Part shown: positions 1 through 5,117 of the stretch, in pieces | How the letters are laid out: each line of letters begins with the position of its first letter | Position numbering within the stretch: position 1 is the first letter of the stretch | Assembly: GCA_029266795.1 (NCBI GenBank) | Contig: JAQSWE010000184.1 | Coordinates: forward strand, 1 to 5,617 | DNA from: Alphaproteobacteria bacterium | Lineage (GTDB): Bacteria > Pseudomonadota > Alphaproteobacteria > Micavibrionales > UBA2020 | DNA: 5,617 bases | Direction: 5' to 3' | Made by a program: the position numbers and the translations under genes | The notes under the pieces: model-generated | The model's database searches: none | The model's input: only the letters and a program-made list of their open reading frames with translations | What the model was told of the DNA's origin: nothing

Positions 1-1107
1 GGTGAATTTCAGCATCTGCTGCTGGTTGTTTTTATCCACGTAAGGGCAGGGGGAGTTTGCCACGGTTTCGCGGAAGCGGTTAATGATGCTCAGCGCCTTG
101 TCCGGTTCGGTTTGCGGCAGCATGATCACAAATTCCTCGCCGCCGAAGCGGCCGATCACGTCATAGCCGCGCAGCGAGTTGGTCATCAGCTTGGCGTAGT
201 GTTTCAGCACCAGATCGCCCACTTTATGCCCGTAAGTGTCGTTGACCGACTTGAATTTGTCGAGGTCGCATAACACGACGGCAAAAGGCTTGCCCGTCCG
301 GCTGAAGCGCGAGATTTCGGCATTCGCCATCTGCATGACGGCACGGCGGTTTTTCAGGCCGGTCAACTCGTCCTCCAGCGCAAGGCGGATCAGCTCCTTG
401 CTATACGCCGCAAGACGCACGACGAGGGGGCGGAAGATGTAGTAGGCTTCCAGAAACAGGACCGACAGCACGATCAGCATCGTGAAATACTGAATGCGGT
501 GCGACCACGCGATCTGCGCGGTCACGTTTTCATGGTATTGCTCGATCGCCTGGTCAAGGTTGATGGAAAAAGACTTGGCGTCGCGGGCCATATCCTGGAA
601 TTCATCTCGGAATTTCTCGAATTTATCGGTGCTGCGATAGCTGATGAAATCCCGCGCGGAGCTGAGGAATTCCTTCATCTTGTCATCGAGCAGGTACGGC
701 TTGTCGCCGAAGATCTGGTTCACGTCGCTGTCGTTATAGGCTTTCAGCGTCGCACGCGTGTCTTCAAGACGTTTCAGGGTATCCCGCAGCAGGTCGCCGT
801 CGAATTTATTGCCGGAGGTGCGATAGGACGATGCGTTCGACACGCCGATATCAATCAGTGCGCGCATGCCCGTCATGGCAAAGGTGATTTCCGCGTCGTC
901 TTTTTGTTTCGTGGTCGTGTAGGAAACGACAAGGTGTCCCGCGATTGTCAGCACCGCGATGATCGCGAAGGCGCATACATAAGCGCGGGTGAGCGAGAGG
1001 TGCGGATTGTCAGGCGAAATGTCGATCAGGCGCGACTGATAACCTTTCAGCCTGTCCTGCATGACCGTCACCGGTTTTTTCTTCGGAGTTGGCGTGCCCT
1101 CAGCCAT
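1..1107 (-). CDS. Membrane-anchored diguanylate cyclase (PilJ-like sensor region + GGDEF), C-terminus off the left edge
   Basis: This gene is partial: 369 codons are in the window and the C-terminal part of the GGDEF domain runs off the edge. The family condenses two GTP into c-di-GMP. From the N-terminus: a basic cytoplasmic tail (residues 1-40), transmembrane helix 1 (about 42-63), a mostly helical, presumably periplasmic region (64-205), transmembrane helix 2 (about 207-226) ending in YIFRPL, a junction common in PilJ-type (type IV pilus chemotaxis-like) sensor domains, then GGDEF from DELTGLKNRR (246-255). The substrate and metal region DLDKFKSVND is at 281-290, the active-site GGEEF is at 322-326 (bases 130-144), and an RxxD inhibitory I-site, RGYD, sits at 313-316, exactly five residues before GGEEF. 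This suggests an active, feedback-inhibited enzyme. ATG 1107 was chosen because translation is open from there with a normal soluble tail; its Shine-Dalgarno is weak. The ligand of the sensor region is unknown. A downstream EAL domain cannot be excluded. Confidence 0.93.
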   Translation of the reverse strand, partial: MAEGTPTPKKKPVTVMQDRLKGYQSRLIDISPDNPHLSLTRAYVCAFAIIAVLTIAGHLVVSYTTTKQKDDAEITFAMTGMRALIDIGVSNASSYRTSGNKFDGDLLRDTLKRLEDTRATLKAYNDSDVNQIFGDKPYLLDDKMKEFLSSARDFISYRSTDKFEKFRDEFQDMARDAKSFSINLDQAIEQYHENVTAQIAWSHRIQYFTMLIVLSVLFLEAYYIFRPLVVRLAAYSKELIRLALEDELTGLKNRRAVMQMANAEISRFSRTGKPFAVVLCDLDKFKSVNDTYGHKVGDLVLKHYAKLMTNSLRGYDVIGRFGGEEFVIMLPQTEPDKALSIINRFRETVANSPCPYVDKNNQQQMLKFT

Positions 1108-1154
1108 TTTCGACGGAAAACTTTCTGGAAAAATACTCACACTCTTATCTACAT

Positions 1155-1160
1155 ATTATA
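1155..1160 (-). promoter_or_regulatory. Candidate -10 box for the diguanylate cyclase gene
   Basis: Read on the minus strand this is a perfect TATAAT in an AT-rich stretch, 47 nt upstream of the cyclase ATG. No good -35 hexamer is found 16-18 nt further upstream, so it would be a weak or activator-dependent promoter. It lies between the terminator at 1217-1254 and the cyclase start, which supports independent transcription. Confidence 0.45.
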
Positions 1161-1216
1161 TACAGGAGCCCGTGATGTGGAACAGCATGAAATCGTTGGG
1201 ATCTTCCATAAATGGC

Positions 1217-1254
1217 GAAACCGGCAGGCGTTTTTTAACGCGCCTGCCGGTTTC
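1217..1254 (-). terminator. Intrinsic terminator hairpin after the CMD/AhpD-family gene
   Basis: Perfect 14-bp inverted repeat (1217-1230 with 1241-1254), arms GAAACCGGCAGGCG and CGCCTGCCGGTTTC, with a 10-nt loop. On the minus strand it begins 19 nt after the stop of the 1274-1855 gene. The arms end in short A and T runs, so the T run is inside the stem rather than after it; the structure is near-symmetric and could stop transcription from either side. No long T tract follows on the minus strand. Confidence 0.72.
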
Positions 1255-1273
1255 TTTCGTCAATTTTCAGCGA

Positions 1274-1855
1274 TTAAGCCGCGACATCCTTGCGGATCTC
1301 GTGGTTGCGCGCGTCAAAGCGCTGGCCTTCGAACTGCTTGTCGAGGGGGGCTTGGACGATGTGGTTGATGTAGTTGCCCATCATGCCGAGCGAGATGATC
1401 GAGACGACTTCAAGGATATGCGCGCGGGTGTAGCCGACCTTGATCATGGCGTCGATATCGACCTGCTCGGGGCGGCCCATGCGCTTCAGAACTGATTTGG
1501 TGAAGAGGTGCAGCTGCTCCAGCTTCACATCTTTCAGAGGCTTGTCAGCGCGCAGCGCTTCGATGATGTCTTTCGCGACACCGTCTTTTTCGCCCATAAC
1601 GGAACACGCCGCCATGCAATAGCTGCTGTTGTTCAGGTAGCTGGTGGTGAGCGAAACGATATGGCGCTCGACCGGAGTGAACAGGCCGGTTTCGACGGTC
1701 GTTTTCAGTCCCAGCCAAGCGCGCAAGACCATCGGCGATTCAGCGATTGCGCCGTATACGTTCGGCAGGAAGCCAAGGCGCGCGACGAGTTCTTTCAGGA
1801 GCGGGCGGGACTGTTCGGGCGCGGTTTCGGGCGTATGGATTTTGAAGGAAGTCAT
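1274..1855 (-). CDS. Carboxymuconolactone decarboxylase / AhpD-family protein with altered active-site motif
   Basis: 193 residues. The fold is recognised from the pattern LFTPVERHIVSL (58-69) followed by a helix carrying the family's usual N-x-C-x-Y-C-x3-H signature. Family members are small all-helical, oligomeric proteins: AhpD-type ones are thiol peroxidases with a CxxC pair, and others are lyases or of unknown role. Here the signature reads NNSSYCMAAC (75-84): the first cysteine is Ser77, the second, Cys80, is kept, and the usual histidine is Cys84. Classical CxxC peroxidase chemistry is therefore doubtful, although a Cys80/Cys84 pair is possible. The conserved Glu63 and the C-terminal GNYINHIVQ segment (160-168) remain. 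No signal peptide, so cytoplasmic. ATG 1855 is preferred over a TTG 16 codons upstream because GGAG lies 7 nt before it and family homology starts there. It stands alone between terminators. Specific substrate unknown. Confidence 0.9.
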   Translation of the reverse strand: MTSFKIHTPETAPEQSRPLLKELVARLGFLPNVYGAIAESPMVLRAWLGLKTTVETGLFTPVERHIVSLTTSYLNNSSYCMAACSVMGEKDGVAKDIIEALRADKPLKDVKLEQLHLFTKSVLKRMGRPEQVDIDAMIKVGYTRAHILEVVSIISLGMMGNYINHIVQAPLDKQFEGQRFDARNHEIRKDVAA

Positions 1856-1862
1856 GGATGAG

Positions 1863-1866
1863 CTCC
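1863..1866 (-). promoter_or_regulatory. Shine-Dalgarno fixing the start of the CMD/AhpD-family gene
   Basis: Read on the minus strand, GGAG followed by 7 nt and then ATG at 1855. The alternative upstream TTG at 1903 has no comparable site, so this decides for the 193-residue protein. Confidence 0.7.
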
Positions 1867-1916
1867 GTTTTGTTGGGTTGAAATTTTTTAAGCATTTTTG
1901 CAAGTGAGGTGAGTAT

Positions 1917-1961
1917 GCCCGTGCGCGGTTAAAGTCCGGTTAATTGCGGAAAAACACGGGC
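1917..1961 (-). promoter_or_regulatory. Compound repeat in the upstream region of the CMD/AhpD-family gene (possible operator)
   Basis: The roughly 190 nt between the CMD gene and the terminator at 2046-2075 hold no gene. Within it GCCCGTG (1917-1923) and CACGGGC (1955-1961) form a 7-bp inverted repeat. Inside lie two direct copies of CGGTTAA (1926-1932 and 1937-1943), spaced 11 nt, about one helical turn. A short palindrome, GCCTTCAAGGC (1970-1980), is adjacent. I see no convincing -35/-10 pair for the CMD gene here. Regulatory meaning is inferred from symmetry and spacing only. Confidence 0.3.
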
Positions 1962-2045
1962 TTTGCAACGCCTTCAAGGCTGTTGTTGGGCGGATGCGGA
2001 TACGAATCTTTTGAATAAGCGCGCGGTAAATAGCAGCGGAATATA

Positions 2046-2075
2046 AAAGGGCGGAGAAGGATAACTCCGCCCTTT
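2046..2075. terminator. Bidirectional-looking intrinsic terminator
   Basis: Perfect 11-bp stem AAAGGGCGGAG / CTCCGCCCTTT (2046-2056 with 2065-2075) with an 8-nt loop. On the plus strand it is followed by CATTTTTT. On the minus strand the 3' arm runs into TTTTATATT, so it can also end transcripts of the ligase-like gene 80 nt upstream. It insulates the CMD gene from that gene. Confidence 0.78.
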
Positions 2076-2102
2076 CATTTTTGGCGTGTGTAAGTGAGTG
2101 GT

Positions 2103-2135
2103 CTTTCGCTCCCTGGTGTGTAAGCAGGGAGAAAG
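2103..2135. other. Hairpin between the ligase-like gene and its terminator
   Basis: Seven-bp stem CTCCCTG (2109-2115) with CAGGGAG (2125-2131), extended after a 2-nt bulge by CTTT/AAAG (2103-2106 with 2132-2135). No T tract follows on the minus strand, so it looks more like a 3'-end protecting structure than a terminator. Role inferred. Confidence 0.4.
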
Positions 2136-2181
2136 AAACCGCAAGAGCGGGAGGGTTAGAGGCCCTTCGTTCTTGCGGTTT
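2136..2181 (-). terminator. Terminator-like hairpin overlapping the 3' end of the ligase-like gene
   Basis: Exact 11-bp inverted repeat AAACCGCAAGA / TCTTGCGGTTT (2136-2146 with 2171-2181). On the minus strand the first arm lies inside the last codons, the stop codon at 2156-2158 is in the loop, and the second arm is followed by CTTTCT after its GGTTT. The loop can form a small inner AGGG/CCCT stem. Ribosomes terminating at the stop would disrupt it, so it may act mainly on untranslated mRNA. Confidence 0.45.
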
Positions 2182-3595
2182 GAGTAAACCCGGCAGCGTG
2201 TGCATGCTGCGGGTTATCGTTGGCCACCGCCAGCAGCTGGCGATTGGCATGTTCGTAATCTTTGGTCGCGCGGTTTTTCAACTCCGCCTGCGTCACGCCG
2301 GATTTGGCGATGTCGATCACGGGCTGCGTTGCATCTTTCAGTTGCGGGTTGCGCTGCACGTACAGTTCCAGCACCGTCGCCAGTTCGCGGCTGAATTCGG
2401 CGAGGTTGCCGGGCTTGCCGTTCGCGCGGATGCCGAAATCGACGTCGAGGTATTTGCCTTCATGATATGCGGCATTGTGACGCGCCTCCACGATGCGCTG
2501 CTGCCAGCCGTCATGATCGGGCGTCAGGCCATATTCGGACAGCAGGCCTTTCACTTGCGCGCTGGCGGCGGGGTCGCGGAGCAGGGCATGGATGAACGGC
2601 ACGCCGCCCAATGCGCCGGTTTCGCCGGCATCGAGGCCGCGCACTTCGACGCGCTTGCCGGTCGGGCGGCCTTCGTCATCGCGGATGTTGCAGACCTTCA
2701 GGTCGGAATAGACAAAGGTTTCTGCAAGGTCATAGTTGGAGCGCGTGTTAAGGCCGAGGTCTTTCAGCTGTTCGAAGGTCACCGGCTTTTCGGGCCAGAT
2801 GATGGTGTTGTCGCGGTCGTAATAGAACAGCAGCGGCGTTTCGAATACCTGCTGCGCATGGCGGCGCACGAAATCATCGCCGTCTTTCGCCTCCAGCAGC
2901 GATTTGGGGATGCTGCCCTGTTCGCCGAAAGCTTCGTAGAACGCGGCGCGGGGGTTGTAATCGAGGCGCTCGTTCTTGCCCTCGATGAATGCGGGGTAGT
3001 TGCCAAACAGCGCAAAGATCGGCGCCTGCAGCGCATAGCCGGTCGCCAGCAGGTCGTGCAGGTCGTTCGGGTCTTTATAGCTGAGGCTGATCTGCGTGCT
3101 GGTCGCCAGCAGTGTGACCTTGAGGAATTCAGGCGCCTTGTGCAGCTTCATGCCTTTGACGAGGCCGCGCGCGCGGTCGCGGTCGACGAGGTTCTCTTCC
3201 GCCGATTCCAGCGTCGCGAAGGGGAAGAAGGGGGAATCATTGGCCACGAAGCCTTTCGCCTCGATCGCCTGATGGTAGTCATCCCATGATTGTTTGATTT
3301 CCTTGACCAGTTGCGGCACTTCGGTGACGCGGAAGGGCGGGCTGGCATATTCGACGGCGGAGGCCATTTCCAGCTGCGCCTGATGGCCGAGTTTTTTGAG
3401 GTAGGCGAGCAGTTCGGCGGTGTCCTGCGTCGTTGTGCCGACGGGCTGGCCGTCCGCGCCCTTCTTGTAGACGCCAATCTCGGTTTCAAAGCCGATATAC
3501 TGCTTATCCAGCGCGAGGCCGTTGCCCTTGTAGAAGGGGATCACGTCTTCGACGGAATTGATGAGGGTGAAATCGTCTCTGCGAACGTCGGTCAT
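2156..3595 (-). CDS. Glutamate-cysteine ligase (GCS2 superfamily, gshA-like)
   Basis: 479 residues. The family joins glutamate to cysteine (or another amine) with ATP, the first step of glutathione synthesis. Seen in the sequence: an N-terminal acidic strand IGFETEIG (34-41), matching the GxExE element that binds metal and glutamate; a second acidic block LEMASAVEYAS (75-85); a core strand TSTQISLSYKD (165-175); LQAPIFALFGNYPAF followed by EGK (189-207); and a C-terminal EVRGLDAG block (317-324), comparable to the EMRGADGG block I recall from plant/alphaproteobacterial-type ligases. Length fits that family (about 450-500), but overall similarity looks remote, so the exact amine substrate is inferred. 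No signal peptide; cytoplasmic. ATG 3595 is preceded by AGGA four nt upstream, a tight but usable Shine-Dalgarno. It is a monocistronic-looking gene with three hairpins at its 3' end and no gshB visible nearby. A related carboxylate-amine ligase is the main alternative. Confidence 0.82.
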   Translation of the reverse strand: MTDVRRDDFTLINSVEDVIPFYKGNGLALDKQYIGFETEIGVYKKGADGQPVGTTTQDTAELLAYLKKLGHQAQLEMASAVEYASPPFRVTEVPQLVKEIKQSWDDYHQAIEAKGFVANDSPFFPFATLESAEENLVDRDRARGLVKGMKLHKAPEFLKVTLLATSTQISLSYKDPNDLHDLLATGYALQAPIFALFGNYPAFIEGKNERLDYNPRAAFYEAFGEQGSIPKSLLEAKDGDDFVRRHAQQVFETPLLFYYDRDNTIIWPEKPVTFEQLKDLGLNTRSNYDLAETFVYSDLKVCNIRDDEGRPTGKRVEVRGLDAGETGALGGVPFIHALLRDPAASAQVKGLLSEYGLTPDHDGWQQRIVEARHNAAYHEGKYLDVDFGIRANGKPGNLAEFSRELATVLELYVQRNPQLKDATQPVIDIAKSGVTQAELKNRATKDYEHANRQLLAVANDNPQHAHAAGFTQTARTKGL

Positions 3596-3768
3596 TTTAT
3601 CCTGCCTGTAGCGCGTATGGTTGCGCTGATGTCATGGCGCCTTTAACGGCGCGTGGTTGCGAATGGTGAAACTCCGGAAGCTAAACCGGAATCACATTCG
3701 GCTGGGGCAGGGATGACAGAAGAGGTGGGAGAGGGTGATGTGCGTGGCCACTGGGTTAAGTCCTTTTT

Positions 3769-3784
3769 CTGCGGTAAACCGCAG
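3769..3784. promoter_or_regulatory. 16-bp palindrome, candidate operator in the divergent region
   Basis: CTGCGGT-AA-ACCGCAG, perfect arms of 7 bp around a 2-nt centre. It is not followed by a T run on the plus strand (GTTACCC) nor on the minus strand (AAAAAGG), so it is not a terminator. A half-site-like CCCTGCGG follows at 3788-3795. The position between two divergent genes fits a regulator binding site; the regulator is unknown. Confidence 0.35.
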
Positions 3785-3863
3785 TTACCCTGCGGCGCTT
3801 TAGCTGTTGGTCACGCGGCAGCAAGCTGACATCAAATCCCGCGGTTCTTGCGAACAGGTGTTA

Positions 3864-3869
3864 TATAAT
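3864..3869 (+). promoter_or_regulatory. Possible -10 box upstream of the membrane-protein gene
   Basis: Exact TATAAT within TTATATAATC, 126 nt before the ATG at 3996. No good -35 hexamer at 16-18 nt spacing, so the call is tentative; the AT-rich stretch 3933-3962 is an alternative promoter location. Confidence 0.3.
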
Positions 3870-3995
3870 CATAATCATGGCCAAACTGTCAATAAAGTTT
3901 GCGGCGGTGCCGCACGGCCGCGCGTTTTCAGGTTATTTTTCAGTAACTTGATTTTAAATATTTACCGCGGCACTTGCTCAAGGCAAGGTAAGAAA

Positions 3996-4514
3996 ATGGA
4001 AGAAAAAGACACCGAAGAGGAGCCGAAGCTCTCCCCGAACCGAATCCGCGAACTGGAAATCGCGCATATGCGCGTGAACATGAAGCGCGCCGCGCATCAT
4101 CATACTGTGAAGCATACGATCATTGAATGGACGCTCGTGCGCTCGCTCGCGTGGTCGGAGCGGATTATCGTGGTGGTTGCCGCTATTTTGTTCCTGATGA
4201 GCAAGGAATACGAATTCCTTACCTTCTCCGGTATTGGCTTTATGCTGTTCAGCCTGATCATTCTGGGGCCAGTCTACGGCATCCTCATGTTCCTGACGGC
4301 GCTGCTGGTTTACCGCATCCTGAAAAACACTGATCATTACCCCAAGAATTCAAAGGAATTCCGCAGGGTCATTTATCCCGTCTATGTAGGATGGATACCC
4401 TTTGTCTACTTCCTCAGCCACCACGCCATGAGCTTCTATTACGAAGTCGTCAAAAGCGTTCCCGCTTGGGAAAGCCTCAAGGAATTGCTCGCGCGCTGGA
4501 ATTTGTGGAAATAG
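3996..4514 (+). CDS. Unrecognised small multi-pass membrane protein
   Basis: 172 residues; I do not recognise the family. Order of features: a strongly charged, acidic N-terminal segment (1-10, MEEKDTEEEP), a basic amphipathic stretch with a triple histidine (HHH, 34-36), then hydrophobic helices at about 55-69, 74-90, 92-108 and 125-142, with a short charged loop (109-124, containing DHYPKNSKEFRR) between the third and fourth, and a C-terminal amphipathic tail ending in WNLWK. Three or four membrane passes are expected, probably in the inner membrane; there is no signal peptide. ATG 3996 was chosen because AAGG lies 7 nt upstream and because the in-frame TTG at 3807 would add 63 residues of low-complexity, non-hydrophobic sequence. 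Codon use resembles the other genes, so I believe it is real. It stands alone: it diverges from the ligase-like gene and is followed by structured non-coding sequence. Function unknown. Confidence 0.75.
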   Translation: MEEKDTEEEPKLSPNRIRELEIAHMRVNMKRAAHHHTVKHTIIEWTLVRSLAWSERIIVVVAAILFLMSKEYEFLTFSGIGFMLFSLIILGPVYGILMFLTALLVYRILKNTDHYPKNSKEFRRVIYPVYVGWIPFVYFLSHHAMSFYYEVVKSVPAWESLKELLARWNLWK

Positions 4515-4523
4515 CCGCACCAT

Positions 4524-4590
4524 GGGCCGAGAAGGTGGAAGACTAGAACGACCCGGATGAAAACTTGGTACGGTTGCTGCCTCTCGGCCC
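4524..4590. repeat. 9-bp inverted repeat after the membrane-protein gene, with a crossing helix
   Basis: GGGCCGAGA (4524-4532) pairs perfectly with TCTCGGCCC (4582-4590), enclosing 49 nt. ACCCGG (4551-4556) in that loop can pair with CCGGGT (4594-4599) outside it, which would make a pseudoknot. No T run follows, so it is not a classical terminator. The stretch 4515-4719 otherwise shows no convincing gene; it may hold a structured RNA, a Rho-dependent 3' end, or decayed sequence. Confidence 0.4.
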
Positions 4591-4719
4591 TGGCCGGGTT
4601 CGCAAGACACTCGCCCGCCCTAGCCTTCCGGGGAGCAATATGGCCCGATTCAGGGGTTCTGGCAAGTTTCATATGTCATCGCCTGCGACCGCCGACTGAA
4701 ACGCGAATCATTCCAGAAA

Positions 4720-4911
4720 ATGGCAAAGGCGGCGTGCGGGGCCGGATTTTCAGAAATGGCTGAATATTATCAGAACTCGCCCGATAGCGACATAATCTTG
4801 CTTCACATAAAGGAAGTGAGGGAGCTTTACAGGCGAAATATCAAAAAGTCCGGTCAGATACACACAATGCTTGACCTTGCGAAGAACCATGATATATTGC
4901 GCACGCTCTAA
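4720..4911 (+). CDS. Doubtful 63-residue ORF, possibly the remnant of a longer gene
   Basis: I do not recognise it. The product is mostly polar and helix-forming, with a central hydrophobic patch DIILLHIKEV (24-33) and a basic segment LYRRNIKKSG (36-45); there is no signal peptide or clear motif. ATG 4720 has no Shine-Dalgarno, nor does the in-frame ATG 4756. The frame stays open upstream to a TAG at 4621, and that 5' part (bases 4624-4719) also reads like protein, including GFWQVSYVIACDRR, but contains no ATG, GTG or TTG. This pattern suits a gene that has lost its start. Codons such as ATA (four times), AGG and CGA and a lower GC content differ from the neighbours. The last codons overlap the predicted rpsL promoter, and a hairpin with T7 follows the stop by 4 nt. 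Either a small foreign gene or a decaying one. Confidence 0.35.
   Translation: MAKAACGAGFSEMAEYYQNSPDSDIILLHIKEVRELYRRNIKKSGQIHTMLDLAKNHDILRTL
4871..4898 (+). promoter_or_regulatory. Predicted sigma-70-type promoter of the rpsL (str) operon
   Basis: TTGACC (4871-4876, preceded by C) and TATATT (4893-4898) at 16-nt spacing, close to the CTTGAC/TATAT form known for alphaproteobacterial housekeeping promoters. It is the best promoter I see upstream of rpsL. It lies inside the last codons of the 4720-4911 ORF. The predicted start near 4905 gives a leader of about 220 nt. Confidence 0.55.
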
Positions 4912-4915
4912 GGAT

Positions 4916-4960
4916 GGGCTGGTGGTAGACAGTTTGGTCTAGACGCAGTCCGGTTTTTTT
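4916..4960 (+). terminator. Terminator or attenuator hairpin in the rpsL leader
   Basis: Lower stem GGGCTG (4916-4921) with CAGTCC (4946-4951, one G-U pair), an internal loop, upper stem TAGAC (4926-4930) with GTCTA (4937-4941), a 6-nt loop, then GG and a run of seven T (4954-4960). This has intrinsic terminator form. It could end the 4720-4911 ORF. If the promoter at 4871-4898 is real, it sits about 10 nt into the str transcript and would act as an attenuator. Confidence 0.55.
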
Positions 4961-4991
4961 AACCGTCTTCCGCGGGAAAAGTGGAAGTTCG

Positions 4992-5009
4992 ACTGATCTC
5001 TTGATCAGT
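4992..5009 (+). other. Hairpin in the rpsL leader
   Basis: ACTGATC (4992-4998) and GATCAGT (5003-5009) form a perfect 7-bp stem with a TCTT tetraloop. No T run follows. Either part of the leader RNA structure or a dyad binding site; an imperfect TATCCT overlaps its right edge (5009-5014). Confidence 0.4.
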
Positions 5010-5063
5010 ATCCTGCCGCGCATTTGAAAAAATGTGCAGTAGGTGTTGCCCTCATCCTCAAGA

Positions 5064-5109
5064 ACGATTTTGTTGTTAAACCAGCAAGACACGATTTTGT
5101 TGTTAAACC
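5064..5109 (+). repeat. Exact 19-bp tandem direct repeat just upstream of rpsL
   Basis: ACGATTTTGTTGTTAAACC occurs at 5064-5082 and again at 5091-5109, period 27 nt. Each copy is preceded by CAAGA or CAAGAC, so the duplicated unit is longer with one indel. The second copy ends directly at the Shine-Dalgarno. The TGTTG in each copy is complementary to CAACA at 5129-5133 in the first codons of rpsL. Confidence 0.9.
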
Positions 5110-5117
5110 GAGGAAGG
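5110..5117 (+). promoter_or_regulatory. Shine-Dalgarno of rpsL
   Basis: GAGGAAGG, a strong purine-rich site ending 7 nt before the ATG at 5125. It abuts the second copy of the 19-bp repeat, so pairing of that repeat with the start of rpsL would enclose this site and the start codon. Confidence 0.75.

Larger units (their letters stand above)
3596..3995. other. Divergent intergenic region, about 400 nt, with several dyads
   Basis: This region lies between the ligase-like gene (leftward) and the membrane-protein gene (rightward). It holds a hairpin GCGCC/GGCGC (3637-3641 with 3648-3652) in the probable leader of the ligase-like gene, a TCCGG/CCGGA dyad (3673-3677 with 3686-3690), a 16-bp palindrome at 3769-3784, a possible -10 at 3864-3869, and a GC-rich hairpin GCGGC/GCCGC (3901-3905 with 3909-3913). 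No convincing gene is seen. An in-frame TTG at 3807 would extend the membrane protein by 63 residues, but that stretch is not protein-like. Confidence 0.5.

Noticed and set aside
499..1368. Plus-strand ORF of 289 codons
   Set aside because: Antisense to the cyclase gene and into the CMD gene; the product is unlike a folded protein, while the minus strand carries GGEEF, the I-site and two membrane helices.
1174..1495. Plus-strand start at ATG 1174 with AGGAG upstream
   Set aside because: The reading frame runs through a terminator hairpin and then antisense to the CMD gene; the Shine-Dalgarno match is probably chance.
1856..1903. 16-codon N-terminal extension of the CMD protein from a TTG
   Set aside because: No ribosome-binding site, and the family's similarity begins at the ATG at 1855, which has GGAG at good spacing.
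2081..3289. Plus-strand ORF of 402 codons, followed by another at 3290-3646
   Set aside because: Both are antisense to the ligase-like gene, whose sense frame has recognisable family motifs. Long open antisense frames are expected with G/C-ending codons.
3807..3995. 63-codon N-terminal extension of the membrane protein from a TTG
   Set aside because: Rare start, no Shine-Dalgarno, composition unlike protein, and it spans a promoter-like AT-rich region.
4590..4610. GGTTCG resembling a tRNA T-loop
   Set aside because: No matching T-stem, acceptor stem, anticodon arm or CCA end around it.
4350..4672. Two minus-strand ORFs (86 and 77 codons)
   Set aside because: Partly antisense to the membrane-protein gene, no ribosome-binding sites, no protein-like pattern.
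4557..4763. Plus-strand ORF of 68 codons
   Set aside because: Cysteine-, tryptophan- and arginine-scattered composition, no Shine-Dalgarno, overlaps the better frame ending at 4911.
5064..5109. Two repeat units as a minimal CRISPR array
   Set aside because: Only two copies with an 8-nt gap, far too short for a spacer, and no cas genes.
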